From a virus: 44,707 nucleotides of DNA. The DNA is taken from positions 1-44,707 of IMG/VR virus record IMGVR_UViG_3300043410_000599. One strand, given 5' to 3'. The notes under the pieces were generated by a model. The model saw nothing but the letters and a program-made list of their open reading frames with translations, was not told the origin of the DNA and did not search any database. The position numbers and the translations under genes were made by a program. Position 1 is the stretch's first letter. Every line of letters starts with the position of its first letter. This document shows positions 7,856 through 16,351 of the stretch, one piece after another.

Positions 7856-9617
7856 TGACTTTCTGGAAGTACTTAAAGATAATAACTTTAAGGAAATGCC
7901 AGTAGATGCTAAGACATTTGTTGAAGGAGAAGGCTATCTTGGTCAGCCACCGCTATCAGATATTCAGTATGACATTGTTGAGGCTATGAGTCAGATCTAT
8001 AAATTAGAAGATGTTATAGAAATTTTAGGGGAAGTTGAGGGAACAAGATATTATAAGAAGTACACTAAGAATGAAGTTATCCTCCAATTGGGTAAGGGTT
8101 CTGGAAAAGATTTTACTTCTACTGTTGCTTGTGCTTACATCGTGTATAAGTTATTATGCCTTAAGGACCCAGCAAGATATTTCGGTAAACCCAGTGGGGA
8201 TGCCATAGATATTATCAATGTGGCTATTAACGCACAGCAGGCTAAGAATGTTTTCTTTAAAGGATTTAAAACAAAGATTGAAAAGTCCCCTTGGTTTGCT
8301 GGCAAGTATAATGCTAAGGCAGAATCCATTGAGTTTAATGATTCTATTACAGTTTATTCTGGTCACTCAGAGCGTGAATCACATGAGGGTTTGAACCTTA
8401 TTCTTGCAGTGCTTGATGAGATTTCTGGTTTTGCTCAGGAAGTTGGAACAGGTAATGAGCAGGGAAAGACTGCTGATAATATCTATAAAGCCTTCCGTGC
8501 ATCTGTAGACTCTCGTTTCCCAGATCTTGGTAAGGTAGCACTACTCTCATTCCCCCGTTACCCTGGAGACTTTATCTCACAAAGATATGATGATGTTATT
8601 GCTGAGAAAGAAGTTATCAACTACACTCATAAATTTATTATGAACCCAGATCTTCCAGAAGATGCAGATGGAAACTCTTTAGAAATTAACTGGGATGAAG
8701 ACACAATTGTTTCATACAAATATCCAGGAGTTTTTGCGTTAAAGAGACCAACATGGGTTGTAAACCCTACAAGAAAGATTGATGATTTTAAGTTAGCATT
8801 TTATACAGATCTTGGAGATGCTATGCAACGCTTTGCATGTGTTCCAACATACTCATCGGATGCATTCTTTAAGCAGATTGATAAGGTTAGATCATGTATG
8901 ACATTAAGAAACCCTTTAGATCAGCATAGAAGATTTGATGAAACATTTAAGCCTGACCCAGAAAAAGTTTATTATGTCCACGCTGACCTTGCACAAAGGC
9001 ATGACAAGTGTGCGGTAGCAATAGCGCATGTTGATAAGTGGGTAAACATTCAGGTAATCAAAGACTATCAACAGGTTGCTCCAGTAGTTGTTGTAGATGC
9101 CGTTGCTTGGTGGGAGCCAAAGGTAGAGGGTCCAGTAAACCTATCTGAAGTAAAGCAATGGATTCAAAACTTGCGTAGACAGGGATTCAATATTGGCATG
9201 GTTTCATTTGACCGTTGGCAGTCATTCGACATCCAGAATGAGTTGAAGCAGGTAGGAATGAGAACTGATACTGTTTCTGTTGCTAAAAAGCATTATGAAG
9301 ATATGGCAATGCTTGTATATGAGGAAAGACTTGCAATGCCAGCAATTGATCTTTTGTTTGAGGAACTCACAGAACTAAAGATTATGAAAAATAATAGAGT
9401 TGACCACCCAAGAAAATCTTCTAAGGACTTAGCAGATGCCGTGTGTGGTGCAATCTTTGGGGCTATATCTCATACTCCAAAAGATAACAATACTGAAATA
9501 GAGATTCATACATTTAGCGATAGGCCTAAAGTTGACACCCCTGTTTCAAATGTGATACAATATAAACCTATGCCAGATGATGTCAGAGATTATCTGGATA
9601 GATTCAACCTAATATAA
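7848..9617 (+). CDS. terL: terminase large subunit (ATPase and nuclease)
   Basis: Protein of 589 aa starting at ATG 7848; a TTG six bases earlier is possible but less likely. The N-terminal motor has Walker A GKGSGKD at residues 82-88 and Walker B LAVLDE around 187-191. The C-terminal RNase H-like nuclease shows Asp in VHADLAQRHD, Asp in VSFDRWQSFD and a final Asp in KDLADAV. It pumps DNA into the prohead and cuts it. A portal gene normally follows, but here a secreted-protein gene does, so the head genes lie elsewhere. A promoter is embedded near its 3' end. Confidence 0.96.
   Translation: MFDDFLEVLKDNNFKEMPVDAKTFVEGEGYLGQPPLSDIQYDIVEAMSQIYKLEDVIEILGEVEGTRYYKKYTKNEVILQLGKGSGKDFTSTVACAYIVYKLLCLKDPARYFGKPSGDAIDIINVAINAQQAKNVFFKGFKTKIEKSPWFAGKYNAKAESIEFNDSITVYSGHSERESHEGLNLILAVLDEISGFAQEVGTGNEQGKTADNIYKAFRASVDSRFPDLGKVALLSFPRYPGDFISQRYDDVIAEKEVINYTHKFIMNPDLPEDADGNSLEINWDEDTIVSYKYPGVFALKRPTWVVNPTRKIDDFKLAFYTDLGDAMQRFACVPTYSSDAFFKQIDKVRSCMTLRNPLDQHRRFDETFKPDPEKVYYVHADLAQRHDKCAVAIAHVDKWVNIQVIKDYQQVAPVVVVDAVAWWEPKVEGPVNLSEVKQWIQNLRRQGFNIGMVSFDRWQSFDIQNELKQVGMRTDTVSVAKKHYEDMAMLVYEERLAMPAIDLLFEELTELKIMKNNRVDHPRKSSKDLADAVCGAIFGAISHTPKDNNTEIEIHTFSDRPKVDTPVSNVIQYKPMPDDVRDYLDRFNLI
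9532..9561 (+). promoter_or_regulatory. sigma-70-like promoter inside terL 3' end
   Basis: TTGACA at 9532-9537 and TACAAT at 9556-9561, 18-nt spacer. It would give the signal-peptide protein gene its own transcript with a leader of about 67 nt. Confidence 0.6.
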
Positions 9618-9634
9618 ACAAGAAAAGGAATACA

Positions 9635-10636
9635 ATGAATTCATTTAAGAAATCCGCCGTTGTCATCGCTGCAGCCTTGACTGGCTCAGTTCTTGCAATT
9701 CTTCCTGCACAGGCAGCATCAACTGCTCTCTCTGTAGGTGGATCGTCTGTATCAACAGGTACAGTTGCATCAAACCCAACAGTTCTTCCAGTTCCAGCAG
9801 ACAACTCAGTTGACTCTGCAGACGCACTGAAGATTGCTATTACAGGTCTTGATACAGGAACAGTAGTCACTGCATCAGCGACCAACGCATCAATCGTGCC
9901 AGCACTTGCAACAGTGTCAGCACCAGTTACTGCATCAGCAGGAACTTCAACACTTTCAATTAGCACAGGAACAGGCACAACTGCTGACTTCTATGTGTTT
10001 ACAAAGACAGTAAATCCAGGAACAATTGTAGTAACAGTTGGTGGAAACACAACAACTTACTATGTTAAGGGTTCAGCAGGAGCAGCATACAACCTTTCAG
10101 TTGTAGGTGCAGATACTGCAGCAATCTCAACAGTTTCAAAGGTTTACGCTAAGACAACAGATATTTTTGGAAACCCAGTTGTTACAACTACTCCAACAGT
10201 ATCAGCAATCAATGCAACACTTGGATCAGTTTCTGTATCTGATACAGCAACAGGTACATTTGTATTTGACCTAACAGCACCAGCAGTTGCTGGAACAGCA
10301 GCACTTTCAGTAGCAATTACAGCAACAGATGTTGCAGGTTTTGCTCCAGCAGTTAAGACTGTTACAAAGTTTGCTTCTGTTACAAATCCAGCAGATGCTC
10401 TTGCATCACTTAATGCACAACTTGCACAGGCTAAGGCAGATCTTGCTACAGCAGCAGCAGCGCTAGCAGCAGAGAAGGCAGCACATGCTGCTACTAAGAC
10501 TGCAGCAGATGCAGCAAGTGTAACTGCAAAGGCAGCAGCAGATGTTGCAACAGCAGCATACAAGGCAGAGTACAATGCTCTTGCTAAGAAGTGGAATGCT
10601 AAGAATCCAAAGGCAAAGGTTGCTCTTAAGAAGTAA
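9635..10636 (+). CDS. secreted Ala/Thr-rich surface protein
   Basis: Protein of 333 aa. A clear Sec signal peptide (basic KK, hydrophobic VVIAAALTGSVLAIL, cleavage after PAQA near residue 27) precedes Ser/Thr/Val-rich beta-sandwich-like sequence of the Ig or adhesin type. The last 90 residues are an Ala-rich coiled coil (LNAQLAQAKADLATAAAAL) ending with a basic tail, KKWNAKNPKAKVALKK. Basic tails after coiled coils occur in actinobacterial surface proteins. AAAGGA precedes the ATG. A signal peptide on a presumed phage protein implies export through the host during infection, perhaps to the envelope. Codon use is GCA/ACA-rich. It ends just before a strong terminator. Confidence 0.75.
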   Translation: MNSFKKSAVVIAAALTGSVLAILPAQAASTALSVGGSSVSTGTVASNPTVLPVPADNSVDSADALKIAITGLDTGTVVTASATNASIVPALATVSAPVTASAGTSTLSISTGTGTTADFYVFTKTVNPGTIVVTVGGNTTTYYVKGSAGAAYNLSVVGADTAAISTVSKVYAKTTDIFGNPVVTTTPTVSAINATLGSVSVSDTATGTFVFDLTAPAVAGTAALSVAITATDVAGFAPAVKTVTKFASVTNPADALASLNAQLAQAKADLATAAAALAAEKAAHAATKTAADAASVTAKAAADVATAAYKAEYNALAKKWNAKNPKAKVALKK

Positions 10637-10654
10637 CTTAATCCAACAACTAAG

Positions 10655-10685
10655 GGGGTTAGCCAAGTGCTAGCCCTCTTTTTTG
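10655..10685 (+). terminator. rho-independent terminator
   Basis: GGGTTAGC, 5-nt loop, GCTAGCCC (8 bp with one G-T pair) followed by CTCTTTTTT. Located 18 nt after the stop of the secreted protein. Confidence 0.85.
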
Positions 10686-10695
10686 TTTAATAAAA

Positions 10696-10704
10696 TGGTA
10701 TAAT
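10696..10704 (+). promoter_or_regulatory. extended -10 promoter (TGG-TATAAT)
   Basis: Consensus extended -10 directly after the terminator, 40 nt before the predicted coding start of the PA14 protein. The expected transcript begins at a small hairpin (TTAGAC-ATCC-GTCTAA, 10712-10727). Confidence 0.7.
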
Positions 10705-10744
10705 CATTCTATTAGACATCCGTCTAACTAAGGGGTGAAGGGAA

Positions 10745-12895
10745 ATAAAAAGATTAATACTAAGATCAGCATTTATAACAGCACTTTTAGCCCTATGGCT
10801 ATTGCTATTTCCACAGGATACAGCACATGCTGAAGAGATCACTACTGTCCAAACACCACCATCAGATACATCTACAGCAACAAGTTTAACGCCCACAGCC
10901 ATCATTGAGTCAGCACAGACTGCTATAACTCAGGCTGAAACAACCACGGCACAGATAGAGACCCAGGCAGAAGCCATTACAAGCCCTACAGAGACCATTA
11001 CAGCCACTATCACACAGGCTCAGGACTCTATCATACAGGCTCAAGCAGTAGTAGATAGTGCTACTGTGGCTTTGTCTCAGGTAGATGGTGCAACGGTGCT
11101 AGTTCAGGATGCCCAAGAAAATGTACAAATTGCCCAAATAGCAGTAGATTCACAAACAGCAACAGTTGAAATTAAATTAGACATTGTTGATTCTGCAACT
11201 GCAGTAGTTAATGCTAATACAACTCCTGGTTTGACCATGACTGTATATCAGGATCGTGGATACAACAATGCTCCTCCACAGGGTGCTGGAACTGTTGTTT
11301 CTGTAACTACTGATACTAATGGCATTAATGAGCAATGGGGTGGGTCTGGTCCTGCTAATACATACCCTGAAGATTTTCAGGTAAAGTGGGAGGGCCTATG
11401 GACACCACAATATACAGGAACACAATATGTTTATGCACCAGCAGATGACGGAGTACGACTCTACCTTGATGGAGAATTAGTAATTAATGATTGGTATGAC
11501 AAAGGTGGTGGAGGATCTACTGCTGATGTAATGACTACTGCTGGCGTATCTAAAATATTTGAAATGTGGTATTACGAAAATGGCGGAGGTGCAAATGTTG
11601 CTCTGTACAGATACACTGGCAATGGTTGGGAATTAATACCAGCAGCAGAGTTTTCTACAACCTCTGCAAGTCCAGAGCAGGTTGCTGCGCTAAACACAGC
11701 ACAAACAGATTTAGAGATTGCACAAGAAACCCTTGCCGTACTAGAAACCGATCTTGAAGTATCACAAGAAGATTTAGTAGAAGCCCAAACTAATTTAACA
11801 ACTGCAGAAAATAATTTGGTGTCTGCATTAATTGCAGTAGATGTTGCAGTTACAGTAATGAATAATAATGTAACAGCAGCACAAAATCTAGTTGTTTCAA
11901 CACTTGCTGCAGAAGAAGCAGAGAGAGCAAGAATTGCAGAAGAAGCAAGACAAGCAGAGATTGCTAGACAGGCAGCGATAGCAGCAGAGGCTGCAAGGGT
12001 TGCTGCACAGCAAGCATATGAAGCAGAGCAGGCAAGGATTGCTGCAGAACAAGCAAGAATTAAAGCAGAAGCAGAAGCCAAGGCAGCAGCAGAAGAGGCT
12101 GCAAGACTAGAGGCAGAAAGAATTGCTGCTGAAGAAGAAGCAAAAAGATTAGAAGCAGAGCGGATTGCTGCTGAAGAGGCTGCTAAAAAGGCTGAGGAAG
12201 AAGCAAAAGCAAAGGCAGAAGCAGAAGCAAAAGCATTAGCGGAGGCAGAGGCACAGGCTAAAGCAGAGGCAGAAAGATTAGCAGAGGAAGAAGCAAAGGC
12301 AAAGGCTGAGGCAGATGCCAAGGCAAAGGCAGAAGAGGAAGCAAAAGCATTAGAAGCAAAGAAAGCAGAAGAGGCAGCAAAAGCCAAGGCAGAAGAAGAA
12401 GCCTTAAAGAAGGCTGCTGAAGATGGCAAGTTAACTGAAGCACAAAAAAAAGCAGTAGTAGAAAATCTAGTAGCAAACTTACAACCAGGAGAATCTATAT
12501 CAGCAGCAGAAATTAAAGCATCTGGAATATCGTATTCAGATCTTCCACCATCAACTCCAGTTGAGGTTAGAACAGATGAAAATGGAAACGCATTAATTAT
12601 TACAGCAGAAGTTGCTGCACAGGTTGAGTTGGTTTCAGATCCAGCAGCATTAGTTGAAGAATTATTTACAGATCCAGGAGCAGCAATCGCAGCACTTGGA
12701 AGTATTGGAGCGGATATGACTCCAGAAGAAAGAGAAGAGGCAACCGATATGGTTGTAGCAACAGTAGTAGCAGCAGGTGCAGCACTTAATGCTGTAGGTG
12801 CAGCAACTGGTGGATCAGCACCAACAGGTGGTGGTTCATCTGGACCAAGTGGTGGAACAAATTCAGGCGGTTCAAGGAGGAATGAAAGATGGTAA
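10745..12895 (+). CDS. secreted PA14-domain coiled-coil protein, apparent ATA start
   Basis: Protein of about 716 aa. The open frame begins after a TGA at 10736. No ATG, GTG or TTG precedes the signal sequence (KRLILRSAFITALLALWLLL then cleavage near AHA-E); the first plausible initiation codon is ATA at 10745, 9 nt after AGGGG. A TTG at 10802 would delete the hydrophobic core. After an Ala/Thr/Gln-rich stretch, a PA14 carbohydrate-binding domain is recognisable (VYQDRGYN, WTPQYTGTQYVYAPADDGVR, LYLDGELVINDW). Then come about 230 residues of Ala/Glu/Lys-rich coiled coil of TolA type, and a Gly/Ser-rich, basic tail. Likely an envelope-spanning or surface glycan-binding protein. Export is inferred from the signal peptide. 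Confidence 0.75.
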   Translation: MKRLILRSAFITALLALWLLLFPQDTAHAEEITTVQTPPSDTSTATSLTPTAIIESAQTAITQAETTTAQIETQAEAITSPTETITATITQAQDSIIQAQAVVDSATVALSQVDGATVLVQDAQENVQIAQIAVDSQTATVEIKLDIVDSATAVVNANTTPGLTMTVYQDRGYNNAPPQGAGTVVSVTTDTNGINEQWGGSGPANTYPEDFQVKWEGLWTPQYTGTQYVYAPADDGVRLYLDGELVINDWYDKGGGGSTADVMTTAGVSKIFEMWYYENGGGANVALYRYTGNGWELIPAAEFSTTSASPEQVAALNTAQTDLEIAQETLAVLETDLEVSQEDLVEAQTNLTTAENNLVSALIAVDVAVTVMNNNVTAAQNLVVSTLAAEEAERARIAEEARQAEIARQAAIAAEAARVAAQQAYEAEQARIAAEQARIKAEAEAKAAAEEAARLEAERIAAEEEAKRLEAERIAAEEAAKKAEEEAKAKAEAEAKALAEAEAQAKAEAERLAEEEAKAKAEADAKAKAEEEAKALEAKKAEEAAKAKAEEEALKKAAEDGKLTEAQKKAVVENLVANLQPGESISAAEIKASGISYSDLPPSTPVEVRTDENGNALIITAEVAAQVELVSDPAALVEELFTDPGAAIAALGSIGADMTPEEREEATDMVVATVVAAGAALNAVGAATGGSAPTGGGSSGPSGGTNSGGSRRNERW

Positions 12896-13059
12896 AACTA
12901 TTAAAAGACCTATTTGATCAACAATGGACACTCCTAGGCATGTTTATCGCCTGGGTGGTTTTAGACGGTAGTGCTAAAACAGTTGTTGGTTATGGAATTA
13001 TTATTACATGTCTAACTTGGATATTAAGTTATCCAATTAGAAATAGAGAGGAGGACTAA
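12889..13059 (+). CDS. 56-aa membrane protein, holin-like candidate
   Basis: AGGAGG at 12875-12880 and a 7-nt overlap with the PA14 gene support the ATG. Two hydrophobic segments (LLGMFIAWVVLD and VVGYGIIITCLTWILSYP) and a charged tail (RNREED) give a small two-helix membrane protein. With the next gene it may form a holin pair, but no family match is certain. Confidence 0.65.
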   Translation: MVKLLKDLFDQQWTLLGMFIAWVVLDGSAKTVVGYGIIITCLTWILSYPIRNREED

Positions 13060-13061
13060 AT

Positions 13062-13361
13062 ATGAATAGCATAACAAATATTTGGAATATCCTTATGCGT
13101 ATTGTTGCTACCTTCGCAGCAAACGCACTAGCAGTTATTGGTGCAGGAGCAGTCGCAGGAGTTCCTGTAGCAAAAGCAATGGCAGTTGCTGGACTTAGCG
13201 CAGTTGCAGTAGTTGTTGAGAAGTTGTCTCGTGCATTTATGGATGACGGAAAACTTACAAGAGATGAGATTAATGCAGCATTTTCTACAACAGACAAAAA
13301 TGCAATAACTGTACAAGATGCAGCAGTAGAAACACGCAGAGCAAAATCAAAAACAGCATAA
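13062..13361 (+). CDS. putative holin, 99 aa
   Basis: Small membrane protein following the previous gene by 2 nt. A long Ala/Val/Gly-rich hydrophobic region (FAANALAVIGAGAVAGVPVAKAMAVAGLSAVAVVV) forms one or two helices, followed by a charged domain with LTRDEINAAFS. Size and topology resemble actinophage holins. The endolysin is 3.6 kb away, and a second holin-like protein exists at 21877-22173, so which one triggers lysis cannot be told. Confidence 0.55.
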   Translation: MNSITNIWNILMRIVATFAANALAVIGAGAVAGVPVAKAMAVAGLSAVAVVVEKLSRAFMDDGKLTRDEINAAFSTTDKNAITVQDAAVETRRAKSKTA

Positions 13362-13381
13362 TTACTCATATTTGAGGGTAT

Positions 13382-13410
13382 TTGACTCCCCCCTTAAGTG
13401 ATGGTATACT
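13382..13410 (+). promoter_or_regulatory. sigma-70 promoter TTGACT-N17-TATACT (extended -10)
   Basis: TTGACT at 13382-13387, TGG-TATACT ending at 13410. The preceding GGGTATTTGACT is identical to the one before the Hsp20 promoter at 22202, so the two promoters are related. The transcript leader contains a CCCC/GGGG hairpin. Confidence 0.85.
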
Positions 13411-13462
13411 AGATATACCCCATCTTAGAGGGGGATTCAGCATACTACTCGATGGGATTAAC

Positions 13463-15109
13463 ATGGCTAAGTCACGCTCACTAGTGTTTAAACTATGTGA
13501 TGAGTATTTCAATAAAACATTAGAGTATGACGCAATCGCATCTACCTATGCCAATCTAACTGACCAAAATATTCATTGGAACGACTATAGTTTTCACAAG
13601 GTAGATCCATTTATCCGTATAGCAAAATCATATCACAAGAAAATATCTGAGGCAAAGTGCATAGATTCACATGATGAGTTAGCCAAAAAGATTATCCTTA
13701 GAGACATTCAGTCTTATATAGATGATGCAGAAGACTTTTACCCATATGCAGACTTTGGGTCTGTTTATTCTGAGCCACAGGCTATCTTTGAAGTATTTGA
13801 TGTAATGCCACGCAAAACAAGAAGGGATGTTCTTGACATTATCAAAAGAATGGAAAAGATTCCTTCAGCCTTTGCTGAGTGGACTACTGCACTAAACGAT
13901 GTTGCAAGACTTAATGTTGTTAATGCAAAAGATCGTGTGAGATTTTTAGTAGAGATACTAGATAATTATTCATCTGGATCATTTCAAGAGTTTGCAAAGA
14001 AAATAGATGCAACAGATAAACGATTGATAAAGGCTGCAAGAGTTGCAGATGCTTCTTGTGAACAACTTTCAGCATGGCTGGAGGTAAAGTACATGCCAAT
14101 GGCAAAAGACAGTCCTGCTGTTGGCAAAGAAAGATATGTTAAGAATGTAAAAGATTATTCAGGACTTGATATTGACCCATTAAGACTTTATCAGTGGGGC
14201 ATTGACGAACTTAACCGTATTAATGTAGATATGTGGCAACTATCAAAGCAATGGGGGGAGTTTAATAGTTTAACTGAAGTTCGTGACTACCTAAACAACA
14301 ACCCTAAGTACTACATTGATGGACGAGATAACTTTAAATCATTTCTTGAGGGTGTAACAAAACAAGCCGTTAAAGAACTAGGCGGTAAAGTGTTTACAAT
14401 CCCAGTTGCAATGAAGCAATGTGATGTAGAACTAGATGACGATACAATTGATGAGTCGCCATATTATAAATCACCTTCAGATGATATGACACGCCCAGGA
14501 AAAACTGTGTATCCAACTCTGGGTCGCACACGATTCACAACATGGGAGAACTATTCTACATGGTTCCATGAATCAGTTCCTGGACACCATATGCAGATTG
14601 CTTATTCTATTTTAAATAAGGAAACACTTACTCGTTACCAGCGTGAACACGCATGGAATTCAGGGTACGGTGAAGGATGGGCATTATATTCAGAACGCCT
14701 AATGGATGAACTTGGATACTTTGAAGACCCTGGATATAAAATGGGGTACTTAATGTGCCAAGCAATGAGAGCAGCAAGACTGGTAGTAGACATTGGACTA
14801 CATCTAGAATATACTGATCCATATGATGGTGATGTTTGGAACTTTGATAATGCCGTTAAATTTATGGAAGAGTTTGCTCTTCTTAATCATGATTATGCTG
14901 TTAGTGAAGTAAAGCGCTACCTATCTTGGGCAGGCCAGGCAATCACATATAAGATTGGCGAGAAGGTTTGGCTTGATGCTCGTGAAGATGCAAAGAAGCG
15001 CCTTGGCGATAAGTTTGACCTTAAGAAATTTCACAACTATGCGCTTAAACTTGGTCCAATGGGGCTTGATCTTTTGCAAGATGAATTAGCAAAATGGAAC
15101 GGTAAGTAG
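13463..15109 (+). CDS. DUF885 family metallopeptidase-like protein
   Basis: Protein of 548 aa from ATG 13463. Upstream in-frame codons overlap the promoter, so a longer start is unlikely. The DUF885 signature is complete: WFHESVPGHHMQ (H369, E370, H375, H376), REHAWNSGYGEGWALYSERLMDELGY, then the AMRAARLVVDIGLH helix. This family has a gluzincin-like His/Glu site and is common in cellular bacteria. It has no signal peptide, so it acts inside the cell or after lysis. Length matches the cellular family and no frame damage is visible. A phage copy is unusual; peptidase activity is inferred from the family. Confidence 0.9.
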   Translation: MAKSRSLVFKLCDEYFNKTLEYDAIASTYANLTDQNIHWNDYSFHKVDPFIRIAKSYHKKISEAKCIDSHDELAKKIILRDIQSYIDDAEDFYPYADFGSVYSEPQAIFEVFDVMPRKTRRDVLDIIKRMEKIPSAFAEWTTALNDVARLNVVNAKDRVRFLVEILDNYSSGSFQEFAKKIDATDKRLIKAARVADASCEQLSAWLEVKYMPMAKDSPAVGKERYVKNVKDYSGLDIDPLRLYQWGIDELNRINVDMWQLSKQWGEFNSLTEVRDYLNNNPKYYIDGRDNFKSFLEGVTKQAVKELGGKVFTIPVAMKQCDVELDDDTIDESPYYKSPSDDMTRPGKTVYPTLGRTRFTTWENYSTWFHESVPGHHMQIAYSILNKETLTRYQREHAWNSGYGEGWALYSERLMDELGYFEDPGYKMGYLMCQAMRAARLVVDIGLHLEYTDPYDGDVWNFDNAVKFMEEFALLNHDYAVSEVKRYLSWAGQAITYKIGEKVWLDAREDAKKRLGDKFDLKKFHNYALKLGPMGLDLLQDELAKWNGK

Positions 15110-15111
15110 AC

Positions 15112-15140
15112 TTGACAAGCAATATCTGAAAGGGTATACT
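15112..15140 (+). promoter_or_regulatory. consensus promoter TTGACA-N17-TATACT, leaderless start
   Basis: TTGACA at 15112-15117 and TATACT at 15135-15140. The next ATG is at 15147, 6 nt after the -10, so transcription should begin at or next to the start codon. Confidence 0.88.
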
Positions 15141-15146
15141 TATAAT

Positions 15147-15341
15147 ATGAACGAAGAGTTATCTATAGAAGAACAAGAGTTTGGTATCTGGCTACTCAAT
15201 GGCGTTGAGCGAGGATGGATCACAGAACCATATTGCGATACGCATGATGGTGGATACCAGTTTATGAGTGAAGAAGAGATTGAAGAGTGGGACCAAGGTG
15301 GCGACCCATGTTGTCATGTCGTAAGACTGATGATTTCGTAA
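15147..15341 (+). CDS. small acidic Cys/His protein, 64 aa
   Basis: Conserved-looking pattern EPYCDTHDGG, an acidic helix (MSEEEIEEWDQGGD) and PCCHVVRL. I recall similar short proteins in actinobacteria and their phages, with CATHDG and DPCIHVLR motifs. Cys and His residues could bind a metal. Start is leaderless under a consensus promoter. It precedes the protease gene by 15 nt and probably shares its transcript. Confidence 0.75.
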   Translation: MNEELSIEEQEFGIWLLNGVERGWITEPYCDTHDGGYQFMSEEEIEEWDQGGDPCCHVVRLMIS

Positions 15342-15356
15342 TAGAAAAGGAATAAA

Positions 15357-16313
15357 ATGAAGAAAGTAATTCTAGCAGTATTGGCATCAACACTTGCATT
15401 TTCAGTGGTAAGTCCAGCACAGGCAGAAGATCAGAAGGTTCTAGCAATTATTGATACTGCTATTAATTCTGATCTTGTACCATCTGTAGTATATGAGGCA
15501 TGCTTTACTACTTCAAAGTCTACAGGTTGCTCTAATGGGCAAACATTTATGGAAGGCAAGGGAGCAGCCAAGTCTGCATTCCCACTATCCCTAAACAGTG
15601 TTACCTATCACGGAGATAGTATGGTAAAGGCTGCACTTGCAGTTAATCCAAATGTTAAGATTGTTTTTGTACGAGTTGCAGATGTAACATCTACTGGAAA
15701 CAGTTCTATCTTTAATAACTCACTTATTTCTGCAATTGATTGGGTTTCAAAGAACGCTCAAAAGCATAGCATTGATGCTGTATCTATTAGTCTTTCTGGA
15801 GTAAACACTACTCTAGATGTTGCCAACTCTACTACTAAAGTAGTTTCACTTTCATCTAAGTGTACAGATACTTCTACCACTCAGTCTGTTGCATTTTTAG
15901 GTTCTCAAAATATCCCAACATTTGCAGCAACAGGAAATAATGGATCTAAAACTATTGTAGGATTTCCAGCATGTATTCCTGGCGTAATCGGTGTCGGGGC
16001 ATTGTCATCTCAGACCGATGGCGCAGACAAGTTGGGTGAGACTGCAACTAATCGTGGGCCTGGACTAGATGTTGTTGCTATTGGTAGCATTAATATTACA
16101 AAGTACAACGGTTCACCAACTACACTATCTGGTTCATCAGGAGCAAATGTTGTTACAGCATCTACATATGTTGGCAAGAATGCATACACCAACTTTGGTG
16201 ATTATGTAGCAGGGCTGTCAAAGACTTCTGTCAAGTTCCTTGATTACAAGGATCCTAAAACAAATCTCCTTGTTTGGGAACCAGCAAGAGTTTTGCCTCT
16301 TGGATCAAACTAG
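15357..16313 (+). CDS. secreted subtilisin-like (S8) serine protease
   Basis: Protein of 318 aa. Signal peptide: MKKVILAVLASTLAFSVV then SPAQA-E, cleavage about residue 23. The catalytic triad is readable: Asp33 in AIIDTAI, His85 in YHGDSM, oxyanion Asn near 194 in AATGNNG, Ser261 in LSGSSGANV, which replaces the usual GTSMAAP. VSISLSG matches the substrate-binding strand. Four Cys in the mature part could pair outside the cell. The catalytic domain follows the signal with little or no propeptide. It would be exported and might trim host surface proteins or assist exit. RBS AAAAGGA precedes the ATG. Confidence 0.85.
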   Translation: MKKVILAVLASTLAFSVVSPAQAEDQKVLAIIDTAINSDLVPSVVYEACFTTSKSTGCSNGQTFMEGKGAAKSAFPLSLNSVTYHGDSMVKAALAVNPNVKIVFVRVADVTSTGNSSIFNNSLISAIDWVSKNAQKHSIDAVSISLSGVNTTLDVANSTTKVVSLSSKCTDTSTTQSVAFLGSQNIPTFAATGNNGSKTIVGFPACIPGVIGVGALSSQTDGADKLGETATNRGPGLDVVAIGSINITKYNGSPTTLSGSSGANVVTASTYVGKNAYTNFGDYVAGLSKTSVKFLDYKDPKTNLLVWEPARVLPLGSN

Positions 16314-16326
16314 CCATATAAAAAGT

Positions 16327-16351
16327 CCTAGGCATGACTAAAAACTGCCTA
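16327..16351 (+). ncRNA. hairpin element copy 1 (CCTAGGCA...TGCCTA)
   Basis: CCT, then stem TAGGCA/TGCCTA around the 11-nt loop TGACTAAAAAC. It lies between convergent genes, so it might act as a bidirectional terminator. Its loop differs by two bases from the copy at 22760, while the stem shows a paired G-C/A-T exchange, implying a selected structure. Confidence 0.5.

Noticed and set aside
11900-12440. Short-period repeats that could be read as CRISPR or minisatellite
   Set aside because: They encode an in-frame Ala/Glu/Lys coiled coil with irregular units and no spacers.
9604-12476. Long leftward frames opposite the exported-protein genes
   Set aside because: They are Ala/Ser/Val-rich mirrors of the GCA/ACA-rich codons, without ribosome sites.
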